Origin: Liolophura sinensis
Taxonomy: Eukaryota; Mollusca; Polyplacophora; Chitonida; Chitonidae
Direction of reading: 5' to 3'
Assembly: GCF_032854445.1 (NCBI RefSeq)
Contig: NW_027018117.1
Coordinates: 1-64,000, forward strand
DNA: 64,000 nt
Below the pieces are notes generated by a model. It searched no databases. It saw nothing but the letters and a program-made list of their open reading frames with translations, and was not told the DNA's origin. Within the stretch, counting starts at the first letter, position 1. Each line of letters begins with the position of its first letter. Shown piece after piece: positions 13,701 through 27,531 of this stretch. The translations under genes and the position numbers were made by a program.

Positions 13701-15435
13701 GCGGAATTGGGCCAGGCATCGGCAGCTGTTTAAAAAATTGCAAATTTCCCTGGTTCCATGGAGTAAGAGCCGTTTCTAGGCACGTGATGTTGTCATCAAT
13801 GATCATTCAATTGTCGCTACAGCCAAATGTATTGGTCGGAGAGCAACGCGGTTTGCACCATTCGATTTCTCGTCACAAAATACGTCGGATTAGCCTCTTA
13901 CCAGCAGCACTGGAACAGTTTTTCCACTTTTGCATTTTTGCCTGTTCTTTTTGTTAATTGAAATCGGCTACACTGTACTATCTACCATCGCGACTAGTCA
14001 TTATTATTCAACTTTTGACTATAAGTTATGTGCCCGTTGGTACCCCAGAAGACGTCAAATCTTTGGGCTAAGCCCATTTAACTCACCCAGCAATTGTCTT
14101 ACTTCTAAAGTCCAAGACAATCTCAATGTCTTTATCTACGTGTAGAAAAACCACAACCATTTGTACATAAAAAACACAAAGTACTAGATACAGTCTGCTG
14201 TAAAAAGTACAATTGAACACTGACCCACATCAATAAGGTGCCAAAAGATGCGGAATTGGACCAGGCATCGGCAGCTGTTTAAAAAATTGCAAATTTCCCT
14301 GGTTTCCATGGAGTAAGAGCCGTTTCTAGGCACGTGATGTTGTCATCAATGATCATTCAATTGTCGCTACAGCCAAAAAGTATTGGTCGGAGAGCAACGC
14401 GGTTTGCACCATTCGATTTCTCGTCACAAAATACGTCGGATTAGCCTCTTACCAGCAGCACTGGAACAGTTTTTCCACTTTTGCATTTTTGCCTGGTCTT
14501 TTTGTTAATTGAAATCGGCTACACTGTACTATGTACCATCGCGACTGGTCATTACTATATTCAACTTTTGACTATAAGTTATGTGCCCTTTGGTAGCCCA
14601 GAAGACGTCAAATCTTTGGGCTAAGCCCATTTAACTCACCCAGCAATTGTCTTACTTCTAAGTCCAAGACAATCTCAATGTCTTTATCTACGTGTAGAAA
14701 AACCACACCATTTGTACATAAAAAACACAAAGTACTAGATACAGTCGGCTGTAAAAAGTACAATTGAACACTGACCCACATCAATAAGGTGCCAAAAGAT
14801 GCGGAATTGGGCCAGGCATCGGCAGCTGTTTAAAAAATTGCAAATTTCCCTGGTTTCCATGGAGTAAGAGCCGTTTCTAGGCACGTGATTTTGTTATCAA
14901 TGATCATTCAATTGTCGCTACAGCCCAAATGTATTGGTCGGAGAGCAACGCGGTTTGCACCATTCGATTTCTCGTCACAAAATACGTCGGATTAGCCTCT
15001 TACCAGCAGCACTGGAACAGTTTTTCCACTTTTGCATTTTTGCCTGTTCTTTTTGTTAATTGAAATCGGCTACACTGTACTATCTACCATCGCGACTAGT
15101 CATTATTATATTCAACTTTTGACTATAAGTTATGTGCCCTTTGGTACCCCAGAAGACGTCAAATCTTTGGGCTAAGCCCATTTAACTCACCCAGCAATTG
15201 TCTTACTTCTAAGTCCAAGACAATCTCAATGTCTTTATCTACGTGTAGAAAAACCACACCATTTGTACATAAAAAACACAAAGTACTAGATACAGTGTGC
15301 TGTAAAAAAGTACAATTGAACACTGACCCACATCAATAAGTGCCAAAAGATGCGGAATTGGGCCAGGCATCGGCAGCTGTTTAAAAAATTGCAAATTTCC
15401 CTGGTTTCCATGGAGTAAGAGCCGTTTCTAGGCAC

Positions 15436-18400
15436 GTGATGTTGTCATCAATGATCATTCAATTGTCGCTACAGCCAAAGTATTGGTCGGAGAGCAACGC
15501 GGTTTGCACCATTCGATTTCTCGTTACAAAATACGTCGGATTAGCCTCTTACCAGCAGCACTGGAACAGTTTTTCCACTTTTGCTTTTTGCCTGGTCTTT
15601 TTGTTAATTGAAATCGGCTACAACTGTACTATGTACCATCGCGACTAGTCATTACTATATTCAACTTTTGACTATAAGTTATGTTCCCTTTGGTAGCCAG
15701 AAGACGTAAAATCTTTGGGCTAAGCCCATTTAACTCATCCAGCAATTGTCTTACTTCTAAGTCCAAGACAATCTCAAAGTCTTTATCTACGTGTAGAAAA
15801 ACCACACCATTTGTACATAAAAAACACAAAGTACTAGATACAGTCTGCTGTAAAAAGTACAATTAAACACTGACCCACATCAATAAGGTGCCAAAAGATG
15901 CGGAATTGGGCCAGGCATCGGCAGCTGTTTAAAAAATTGCAAATTTCCCTGGTTTCCATGGAGTAAGGGCCGTTTCTAGGCACGTGATTTTGTCATCAAT
16001 GATCATTCAATTGTCGCTACAGCCAAAAGCATTGGTCGGAGAGCAACGCGGTTTGCACCATTCGATTTCTCGTCAAAAAATACGTCGGATTAGCCTCTTA
16101 CCAGCAGCACTGGAACAGTTTTTCCACTTTTGCATTTTTGCCTGGTCTTTTTGTTAATTGAAATCGGCTACACTGTACTATCTACCATCGCGACTGGTCA
16201 TTACTATATTCAACTTTTGACTATAAGTTATGTGCCCTTTGGTAGCCCAGAAGACGTAAAATCTTTGGGCTCAGCCCATTTAACTCACCCAGCAATTGTC
16301 TTACTTCTAAGTCCAAGACAATCTCAATGTCTTTATCTACGTGTAGAAAAACCACACCATTTGTACATAAAAAACACAAAGTACTAGATACAGTGTGCTG
16401 TAAAAAGTACAATTGAACACTGACCCACATCAATAAGGTGCCAAAAGATGCGGAATTGGACCAGGCATCGGCAGCTGTTAAAAAAATTGCTAATTTCCCT
16501 GGTTTCCATGGGGTAAGAGACGTTTCTAGGCACATTATGTTGTCATCAATGATCATTCAATTGTCGCTACAGCCAAAAGTATTGGTCGGAGAGCAACGCG
16601 GTTTGCACCATTCGATTTCCCGTCAAAAAATACGTCGGATTAGCCTCTTACCAGCAGCCCTGGAACAGTTTTTCCACTTTTGCATTTTTGCCTGGTCTTT
16701 TTGTTAATTGAAATCGGCTACACTGTACTATGTACCATCGCGACTGGTCATTACTATATTCAACTTTTGACTATAAGTTATGTGCCCTTTGGTAGCCCAG
16801 AAGAACTGAAATCTTTGGGCTAAGCCCATTTAACTCATCCAGCAATTGTCTTACTTCTAAGTCCAAGACAATCTCAATGTCTTTATCTACGTGTAGAAAA
16901 AGCACACCATTTGTACATAAAAAACACAAAGTACTAGATACAGTCTGCTGTAAAAAGTACAATTGAACACTGACCCACATCAATAAGGTGCCAAAAGATG
17001 CGGAATTGGGCCAGGCATCGGCAGCTGTTTAAAAAATTGCAAATTTCCCTGGTTTCCATGGAGTATAAGCCGTTGCTAGGCACGTGATTTAGTCATCAAT
17101 GATCATTCAATTGTCGCTACAGCCAAAAGTATTGGTCGGAGAGCAACGCGGTTTGCACCATTCGATTTCTCGTCAAAAAATACGTCGGATTAGCCCCTTA
17201 CCAGCAGCACTGGAACAGTTTTTTCCACTTTTGCATTTTTGCCTGGTCTTTTTGTTAATTGAAATCGGCTACACTGTACTATGTACCATCGCGACTAGTC
17301 ATTACTATATTCAACTTTTGACTATAAGTTATGTGCCCTTTGGTAGCCCAGAAGTCCTGAAGTCTTTGGGCTAAGCCCATTTAACTCACCCAGCAATTGT
17401 CTTACTTCTAAGTCCAAGACATTCTCAAAGTCTTTATCTACGTGTAGAAAAACCACACCATTTGTACATAAAAAACACAAAGTACTAGATACAGTCTGCT
17501 GTAAAAAGTACAATTAAACACTGACCCACATCAATAAGGTGCCAAAAGATGCGGAATTGGGCCAGGCATCGGCAGCTGTTTAAAAAATTGCAAATTTCCC
17601 TGGTTTCCATGGAGTAAGGGCCGTTTCTAGGCACATTATGTTGTCATCAATGATCATTCAATTGTCGCTACAGCCAAAAGTATTGGTCAGAGAGCAACAC
17701 GGTTTGCACCATTCGATTTCCCGTCAAAAAATACGTCGGATTAGCCTCTTACCTGCAGCCCTGGAACAGTTTTTCCACTTTTGGATTTTTCTATGGTCTT
17801 TTTGTTAATTAAAATCGGCTACACTGTACTATGTACCATCGCGATTGGTCATTACTATATTCAACTTTTGACTATAAGTTATGTGCCCTTTGGTAGCCCA
17901 GAAGACGTCAAATCTTTGGGCTAAGCCCATTTAACTCACCCAGCAATTGTCTTATTTCTAGGTCGAAGACAATCTCAATGTCTATATCTACGTGTAGAAA
18001 AACCACACCATTTGTACATAATAAACACAAAGTACTAGATACAGTGTGCTGTAAAAAGTACAATTGAACACTGACCCACATCAATAAGGTGCCAAAAGAT
18101 GCGGAATTGGGCCAGGCATCGCAGCTGTTTAAAAAATTGCTAATTTCCCTGGTTTCCATGGAGTAAGAACCGTTGTTAGGCACGTGATGTGGTCATCAAT
18201 GATCATTCAATTGTCGCTACAGCCAAAAGCATTGGTCGGAGAGCAACGCGGTTTGCACCATTCGATTTCTCGTCAAACGATACGTCGGATTAGCCTCTTA
18301 CCAGCAGCACTGGAACAGTTTTTCCACTTTTGCATTTTTGCCTGGTCTTTTTGTTAATTGAAATCGGCTACACTGTACTATCTACCATCGTGACTGGTCA

Positions 18401-19284
18401 TTACTATATTCAACTTTTGACTATAAGTTATGTGCCCTTTGGTAGCCCAGAAGACGTCAAATCTTTGGGCTAAGCCCATTTAACTCATCCAGCAATTGTC
18501 TTACTTCTAAGTCCAAGACAATCTCAATGTCTATATCTACGTGTAGAAAAACCACACCATTTGTACATAAAAAAACACAAAGTACTCCATACAGTCTGCT
18601 GTAAAAAGTACAATTGAACACTGACCCACATCAATAAGGTGCCAAAAGATGCGGGATTGGGCCAGGCATCGGCAGCTGTTTAAAAAATTGCTAATTTCCC
18701 TGGTTTCCATGGAGTAAGAGCCGTTTCTAGGCACGTGATTTTGTCATCAATGATCATTCAATTGTCGCTACAGCCAAAAGTATTGGTCGGAGAGCAACGC
18801 GGTTTGCACCATTCGATTTCTCGTCAAAACATACGTCGGATTAGCCACTTACCAGCAGCACTGGAACAGTTTTTCCACTTTTGCATTTTTGCCTGGTCTT
18901 TTTGTTAATTGAAATCGGCTACACTGTACTATGTACCATCGCGACTGGTCATTACTATATTCAACTTTTGACTATAAGTTATGTGCCCTTTGGTACAACA
19001 GAAGACGTCAAATCTTTGGGCTAAGCCCATTTAACTCACCCAGCAATTTTCTTACTTCTAAGTCCAAGACAATTTCAATGTCTTTATCTACGTGTAGAAA
19101 AACCACACCATTTGTACATAAAAAACACAAAGTACTAGATACAGTGTGCTGTAAAAAGTACAATTGAACACTGACCCACATCAATAAGGTGCCAAAAGAT
19201 GCGGAATTGGGCCAGGCATCGGCAGCTGTTTAAAAAATTGCAAATTTCCCTGGTTTCCATGGAGTAAGAGCCGTTTCTAGGCAC
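15436..19284. repeat. 7-monomer higher-order repeat, copy 1
   Basis: Monomer starts: 15436, 15984, 16534, 17084, 17635, 18184, 18735. Each has private markers that recur in the same order in the next 3849 bp: TCGTTACAAAA (1st); GACGTAAAATC with GGGCTCAGCCC (2nd); CACATTATG with GAAGAACTGAAATC (3rd); GTATAAGCCGTTGCTAGG with AGTCCTGAAGTC (4th); GGTCAGAGAGCAACAC with CATAATAAACAC (5th); GTGATGTGGTC with CAAACGATACG (6th); GGTACAACAG with CAATTTTCTTAC (7th). Its first monomer carries several single-base indels absent from copy 2 (near 15477, 15583, 15622 and 15699). Confidence 0.95.
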
Positions 19285-22200
19285 GTGATGTTGTCATCAA
19301 TGATCATTCAATTGTCGCTACAGCCAAAAGTATTGGTCGGAGAGCAACGCGGTTTGCACCATTCGATTTCTCGTTACAAAATACGTCGGATTAGCCTCTT
19401 ACCAGCAGCACTGGAACAGTTTTTCCACTTTTGCATTTTTGCCTGGTCTTTTTGTTAATTGAAATCGGCTACACTGTACTATGTACCATCGCGACTAGTC
19501 ATTACTATATTCAACTTTTGACTATAAGTTATGTGCCCTTTGGTAGCCCAGAAGACGTCAAATCTTTGGGCTAAGCCCATTTAACTCATCCAGCAATTGT
19601 CTTACTTCTAAGTCCAAGACAATCTCAAAGTCTTTATCTACGTGTAGAAAAACCACACCATTTGTACATAAAAAACACAAAGTACTAGATACAGTCTGCT
19701 GTAAAAAGTACAATTAAACACTGACCCACATCAATAAGGTGCCAAAAGATGCGGAATTGGGCCAGGCATCGGCAGCTGTTTAAAAAATTGCAAATTTCCC
19801 TGGTTTCCATGGAGTAAGGGCCGTTTCTAGGCACGTGATTTTGTCATCAATGATCATTCAATTGTCGCTACAGCCAAAAGCATTGGTCGGAGAGCAACGC
19901 GGTTTGCACCATTCGATTTCTCGTCAAAAAATACGTCGGATTAGCCTCTTACCAGCAGCACTGGAACAGTTTTTCCACTTTTGCATTTTTGCCTGGTCTT
20001 TTTGTTAATTGAAATCGGCTACACTGTACTATCTACCATCGCGACTGGTCATTACTATATTCAACTTTTGACTATAAGTTATGTGCCCTTTGGTAGCCCA
20101 GAAGACGTAAAATCTTTGGGCTCAGCCCATTTAACTCACCCAGCAATTGTCTTACTTCTAAGTCCAAGACAATCTCAATGTCTTTATCTACGTGTAGAAA
20201 AACCACACCATTTGTACATAAAAAACACAAAGTACTAGATACAGTGTGCTGTAAAAAGTACAATTGAACACTGACCCACATCAATAAGGTGCCAAAAGAT
20301 GCGGAATTGGACCAGGCATCGGCAGCTGTTAAAAAAATTGCTAATTTCCCTGGTTTCCATGGGGTAAGAGCCGTTTCTAGGCACATTATGTTGTCATCAA
20401 TGATCATTCAATTGTCGCTACAGCCAAAAGTATTGGTCGGAGAGCAACACGGTTTGCACCATTCGATTTCCCGTCAAAAAATACGTCGGATTAGCCTCTT
20501 ACCAGCAGCCCTGGAAGAGTTTTTCCACTTTTGCATTTTTGCCTGGTCTTTTTGTTAATTGAAATCGGCTACACTGTACTATGTACCATCGCGACTGGTC
20601 ATTACTATATTCAACTTTTGACTATAAGTTATGTGCCCTTTGGTAGCCCAGAAGAACTGAAATCTTTGGGCTAAGCCCATTTAACTCATCCAGCAATTGT
20701 CTTACTTCTAAGTCCAAGACAATCTCAATGTCTTTATCTACGTGTAGAAAAAGCACACCATTTGTACATAAAAAACACAAAGTACTAGATACAGTCTGCT
20801 GTAAAAAGTACAATTGAACACTGACCCACATCAATAAGGTGCCAAAAGATGCGGAATTGGGCCAGGCATCGGCAGCTGTTTAAAAAATTGCAAATTTCCC
20901 TGGTTTCCATGGAGTATAAGCCGTTGCTAGGCACGTGATTTAGTCATCAATGATCATTCAATTGTCGCTACAGCCAAAAGTATTGGTCGGAGAGCAACGC
21001 GGTTTGCACCATTCGATTTCTCGTCAAAAAATACGTCGGATTAGCCCCTTACCAGCAGCACTGGAACAGTTTTTCCACTTTTGCATTTTTGCCTGGTCTT
21101 TTTGTTAATTGAAATCGGCTACACTGTACTATGTACCATCGCGACTAGTCATTACTATATTCAACTTTTGACTATAAGTTATGTGCCCTTTGGTAGCCCA
21201 GAAGTCCTGAAGTCTTTGGGCTAAGCCCATTTAACTCACCCAGCAATTGTCTTACTTCTAAGTCCAAGACATTCTCAAAGTCTTTATCTACGTGTAGAAA
21301 AACCACACCATTTGTACATAAAAAACACAAAGTACTAGATACAGTCTGCTGTAAAAAGTACAATTAAACACTGACCCACATCAATAAGGTGCCAAAAGAT
21401 GCGGAATTGGGCCAGGCATCGGCAGCTGTTTAAAAAATTGCAAATTTCCCTGGTTTCCATGGAGTAAGGGCCGTTTCTAGGCACATTATGTTGTCATCAA
21501 TGATCATTCAATTGTCGCTACAGCCAAAAGTATTGGTCAGAGAGCAACACGGTTTGCACCATTCGATTTCCCGTCAAAAAATACGTCGGATTAGCCTCTT
21601 ACCTGCAGCCCTGGAACAGTTTTTCCACTTTTGGATTTTTCCCTGGTCTTTTTGTTAATTAAAATCGGCTACACTGTACTATGTACCATCGCGATTGGTC
21701 ATTACTATATTCAACTTTTGACTATAAGTTATGTGCCCTTTGGTAGCCCAGAAGACGTCAAATCTTTGGGCTAAGCCCATTTAACTCACCCAGCAATTGT
21801 CTTATTTCTAGGTCGAAGACAATCTCAATGTCTATATCTACGTGTAGAAAAACCACACCATTTGTACATAATAAACACAAAGTACTAGATACAGTGTGCT
21901 GTAAAAAGTACAATTGAACACTGACCCACATCAATAAGGTGCCAAAAGATGCGGAATTGGGCCAGGCATCGCAGCTGTTTAAAAAATTGCTAATTTCCCT
22001 GGTTTCCATGGAGTAAGAACCGTTGTTAGGCACGTGATGTGGTCATCAATGATCATTCAATTGTCGCTACAACCAAAAGCATTGGTCGGAGAGCAACGCG
22101 GTTTGCACCATTCGATTTCTCGTCAAACGATACGTCGGATTAGCCTCTTACCAGCAGCACTGGAACAGTTTTTCCACTTTTGCATTTTTGCCTGGTCTTT

Positions 22201-23133
22201 TTGTTAATTGAAATCGGCTACACTGTACTATCTACCATCGCGACTGGTCATTACTATATTCAACTTTTGACTATAAGTTATGTGCCCTTTGGTAGCCCAG
22301 AAGACGTCAAATCTTTGGGCTAAGCCCATTTAACTCATCCAGCAATTGTCTTACTTCTAAGTCCAAGACAATCTCAATGTCTATATCTACGTGTAGAAAA
22401 ACCACACCATTTGTACATAAAAAACACAAAGTACTCCATACAGTCTGCTGTAAAAAGTACAATTGAACACTGACCCACATCAATAAGGTGCCAAAAGATG
22501 CGGGATTGGGCCAGGCATCGGCAGCTGTTTAAAAAATTGCTAATTTCCCTGGTTTCCATGGAGTAAGAGCCGTTTCTAGGCACGTGATTTTGTCATCAAT
22601 GATCATTCAATTGTCGCTACAGCCAAAAGTATTGGTCGGAGAGCAACGCGGTTTGCACCATTCGATTTCTCGTCAAAACATACGTCGGATTAGCCTCTTA
22701 CCAGCAGCACTGGAACAGTTTTTCCACTTTTGCATTTTTGCCTGGTCTTTTTGTTAATTGAAATCGGCTACACTGTACTATGTACCATCGCGACTGGTCA
22801 TTACTATATTCAACTTTTGACTATAAGTTATGTGCCCTTTGGTACAACAGAAGACGTCAAATCTTTGGGCTCAGCCCATTTAACTCACCCAGCAATTTTC
22901 TTACTTCTAAGTCCAAGACAATTTCAATGTCTTTATCTACGTGTAGAAAAACCACACCATTTGTACATAAAAAACACAAAGTACTAGATACAGTCTGCTG
23001 TAAAAAGTACAATTGAACACTGACCCACATCAATAAGGTGCCAAAAGATGCGGAATTGGAACAGGCATCGGCAGCTGTTTAAAACATTGCAAATTTCCCT
23101 GGTTTCCATTAAGTAAGAGCCGTTGTTAGGCAC
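19285..23133. repeat. 7-monomer higher-order repeat, copy 2
   Basis: Monomer starts: 19285, 19835, 20385, 20935, 21485, 22034, 22584. It carries all seven markers of copy 1 in the same order and has the same 3849 bp length. The differences I could see are few: GAGCCG for GAGACG and GAAGAG for GAACAG in the 3rd monomer, TTCCCTGG for TTCTATGG in the 5th, ACAACC for ACAGCC in the 6th, GGGCTCAGCC for GGGCTAAGCC in the 7th, and homopolymer length changes. The next monomer (23134) does not restart the series, so only two complete units exist here. Confidence 0.95.
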
Positions 23134-26100
23134 GTGATGTTGTCATCAATGATCATTCAATTGTCGCTACAGCCAAAAGTATTGGTCGGAGAGCAACGCG
23201 GTTTGCACCATTCGATTTCTCGTCAAAAAATACGTCGGATTAGCTCCTTACCAGCAGCACTGGAACAGTTTTTCCACTTTTGGATTTTTCCCTGGTCTTT
23301 TTGTTAATTGAAATCGGCTACACTGTACTATGTACCATAGCGACTGGTCATTACTATATTCAACTTTTGACTATAAGTTATGTGCCCTTTGGTAGCCCAG
23401 AAGACGTCAAATCTTTGGGCTAAGCCCATTTAACTCACCCAGCAATTGTCTTACTTCTAAGTCCAAGACAATCTCAATGTCTTTATCTACGTGTAGAAAA
23501 ACCACAACATTTGTACATAAAAAACACAAAGTACTAGATACAGTGTGCTGTAAAAAGTACAATTGAACACTGACCCACTTCAATAAGGTGCCAAAAGATG
23601 CGGAATTGGGCCAGGCATTGCACCTGTTTAAAAAATTGCTAATTTCCCTGGTTTCCATGGAGTAAGAACCGTTGTTAAGCATGTTGTCATCAATGATCAT
23701 TCAATTGTCGCTACAGCCAAAAGTATTGGTCGGAGAGCAACGCGGTTTGCACCATTGCGATTTCTCGTCAAAAAATACGTCGGATTAGCTCCCTTACCAG
23801 CAGCACTGGAACAGTTTTTCCACTTTTGCATTTTTGCCTGGTCTTTTTTGTTAATTTAAAATCGGCTACACTGTACTATGTACCATCGCGATTGGTCATT
23901 ACTATATTCAACTTTGACTATAAGTTATGTGCCCTTTGGATAGCCCAGAAGACGTCAAATCTTTGGCCTAAGCCCATTTAACTCACCCAGCAATTGTCTT
24001 ACTTCTAAGTCCAAGACAATCTCAATGTCTTTATCTACGTGTAGAAAAACCACACCATTTGTACATAAAAAACACAAAGTACTAGATACAGTCTGCTGTA
24101 AAAAGTACAATTACACACTGACCCACATCAATAAGGTGCCAAAAGATGCGGAATTGGGCCAGGCATCGGCAGCTGGTTTAAAAAATTGCAAATTTCCCTG
24201 GTTTCCATGGAGTAAGAGCCGTTTCTAGGCACGTGATGTTGTCATCAATGATCATTCAATTGTCGCTACAGCCAAAAGTATTGGTCGGAGAGCAACGCGG
24301 TTTGCACCATTCGATTTCTCGTCACAAAATACGTCGGATTAGCCTCTTACCAGCAGCACTGGAACAGTTTTTTCCACTTTTGCATTTTTGCCTGGTCTTT
24401 TTGTTAATTGAAATCGGCTACACTGTACTATCTACCATTGCGACTGGTCATTACTATATTCAACTTTTGACTATAAGTTATGTGCCCTTCGGTAGCCCAG
24501 AAGACGTCCAATCTTTGGGCTAAGCCCATTTAACCCATCCAGCAATTGTCTTACCTCTAAGTCCAAGACAATCTCAATGTCTATATCTACGTGTAGAAAA
24601 ACCACACCATTTGTACATAAAAAACACAAAGTACTAGATACAGTCTGCTGTAAAAAGTACAATTGAACACTGACCCACATCAATAAGGTGCCAAAAGATG
24701 CGGAATTGGGCAGGCATCGGCAGCTGTTTAAAAAATTGCAAATTTCCCTGGTTTCCATGGAGTAAGAGTCGTTTTTAGGCACGTGATGTTGTCATCTATG
24801 ATCATTAATATGTCGCTACAGCCAAAAGTATTGGTCGGAGTGCAACGTGGTTTGCACCATTCGATTTCTCGTCACAAATACGTCGGATTAGCTCTTACCA
24901 GCAGCACTGGAACAGTTTTTCCACTTTTGCATTTTTGCCTGGTCTTTTTGTTAATTGAAATCGGCTACACTGTGCTATGTACCATCGCGACTGGTCATTA
25001 CTATATTCAACTTTTGACTCTAAGTTATGTGCCCTTTGTAGCAAAGAAGACGTCAAATCTTTGGGCTAAGCCCATTTAACTCACCCAGCAATTGTCTTAT
25101 TTCCTAGGTCGAAGACAATCTCATGTCTATATCTACGTGTAGAAAACCACACCATTTGTACATAAAAAACACAAAGTACTAGATACAGTGTGCTGTAAAA
25201 AGTACAATTGAACACTGACCCACATCAATAAGGTGCCAAAGATGCGGAATTGGCCAGGCATCGCAACTGTTTAAAAAATTGCAAATTTCCCTGGTTTCCA
25301 TGGAGTAAGAGCGTTTCTAAGCACGTGATGTTATCATCAATGATCATTCAATTGTCGCTACAGCCAAAAGCATTGGTCGGAGAGCAACGCGGTTTGCCAC
25401 CATTCGATTTCTCGTCAAACAATACGTCGGATTAGCTCCTTACCAGCAGCACTGGAACAGTTTTTCCACTTTTGCATTTTTGCCTGGTCTTTTTGTTAAT
25501 TGAAATCGGCTACACTGTACTATGTACCATCGCGACTGGTCATTACTATATTCAACTTTTGACTATAAGTTATGTGCCCCTTTGGTAGCCCAGAAGACGT
25601 CAAATCTTTGGGCTAAGCCCATTTATCTCACCCAGCAATTGTCTTACTTCTAAGTCCAAGACAATCTCAATGTCTTTATCTACGTGTAGAAAAACCACAC
25701 CATTTGTACATAAAAAACACAAAGTACTAGATACAGTGTGCTGTAAAAAGTACAATTGAACACTGGACCCACATCAATAAGGTGCCAAAAGATGCGGAAT
25801 TGGGCCAGGCATCGGCAGCTGTTTAAAAAATTGCAAATTTCCCTGGTTTCCATGGAGTAAGAGCCGTTGCTGGGCACGTGATTTAGTCATTAATGATCAT
25901 TCAATTGTCGCTACAGCCAAAAGCATTGGTCGGAGAGCAACGCGGTTTGCACCATTCGATTTCTCGTCAAACAATACGTCGGATTAGCTCCTTACCAGGC
26001 AGCACTGGAACAGTTTTTCCACTTTTGCATTTTTGCCTGGTCTTTTTGTTAATTGAAATCGGCTACACTGTACTATGTACCATCGCGACTGGTCATTACT

Positions 26101-27531
26101 ATATTCAACTTTTGACTATAAGTTATGTGCCCTTTGGTAGCCCAGAAGACGTCCAAATCTTTGGGCTAAGCCCATTTATCTCACCCAGCAATTGTCTTAC
26201 TTCTAAGTCCAAGACAATCTCAATGTCTTTACTACGTGTAGAAAAACCACACCATTTGTACATAAAAAACACAAAGTACTAGATACAGTCTGCTGTAAAA
26301 AGTACAATTGAACACTGACCCACATCAATAAGGTGCCAAAAGATGCGGAATTGGGCCAGGCATCGGCAGCTGTTTAAAAAATTGCAAATTTCCCTGGTTT
26401 CCATGGAGTAAGAGCCGTTGCTAGGCACGTGATTTAGTCATTAATGATCATTCAATTGTCGCTACAGCCAAAAGCATTGGTCGGAGAGCAACGCGGTTTG
26501 CACCATTCGATTTCTCGTCAAATAATACGTCGGATTAGCCTCTTACCAGCAGCACTGGAACAGTTTTTCCACTTTTGCATTTTTGCCTGGTCTTTTTGTT
26601 AATTGAAATCGGCTACACTGTACTATGTACCCATCGCGACTGGTCATTACTATATTCAACTTTTGACTATAAGTTATGTGCCCTTTGGTAGCCCAGAAAC
26701 AGTCAAATCTTTGGGCTAAGCCCATTTAACTCACCAGCAATTGTCTTTCTTCTAAGTCCAAGACAATCTCAATGTCTTTATCTACGTGTAGAAAAACCAC
26801 ACCATTTGTACATAAAAAACACAAAGTACTAGATTACAGTCTGCTGTAAAAAGTACAATTGAACACTGACCCACATCAATAAGGTGCCAAAAGATGCGGA
26901 AATTGGGCCAGGCATCGGCAGCTGTTAAAAAACTTGCAAATTTCCCTGGTTTCCATGGAGTAAGAGCCGTTTCTAGGCACGTGATGTTGTCATCAATGAT
27001 CATTCCATTGTCGCTACAGCCAAAAGCATTGGTCGGAGAGCAACGCGGTTTGCACCATTCGATTTCTCGTCACAAAATACATCGGATTAGCCTTTTACCA
27101 GCAGCACTGGAACAGTTTTTCCACTTTTGCATTTTTGCCTGGTCTTTTTGTTAATTGAAATCGGCTACACTGTACTATGTACCATCGCGACTGGTCATTA
27201 CTATATTCAACTTTTGACTATAAGTTTATGTGCCCTTTGGTAGCCAGAAGACGTCAAATCTTTGGGCTAAGCCCATTTAACTCACCCAGCAATTGTCTTA
27301 TTTCTAGGTCGAAGACAATCTCAATGTCTATATCTACGTGTAGAAAAACCACACCATTTGTACATAAAAAACACAAAGTACTAGATACAGTGTGCTGTAA
27401 AAAAGTACAATTGAACACTGACCCACATCTAATAAGGTGTCAAAAGATGCGAAATTGGGCCAGGCATCGCAGCTGTTTAAAAAATTGCTAATTTCCCTGG
27501 TTTCCATGGAGTAAGAACCGTTGTTAGGCAC

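Larger units (their letters stand above)
41..15435. repeat. Zone A: 28 monomers of left-hand subtypes
   Basis: Monomer starts: 41, 591, 1141, 1692, 2242, 2791, 3341, 3890, 4439, 4989, 5538, 6088, 6638, 7189, 7734, 8283, 8833, 9384, 9934, 10484, 11034, 11584, 12134, 12683, 13233, 13784, 14334, 14885. Common variants here are GACTAGTC (GACTGGTC elsewhere), CCAAATGTATTGG, and the CACATTATG form of the monomer start (9934, 11034, 12683). The linked block TTATTTCTAGGTCGAAG, common further right, is absent. Copies 7734 and 9384 share several private variants (CTGGCCTTC, TTTTTGGGCTCAGCCC, CACTCACCC) at a distance of three monomers. Copies 11034 and 12683 share CCTGCAGCCCT at the same distance. No gene is seen. 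Confidence 0.9.
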
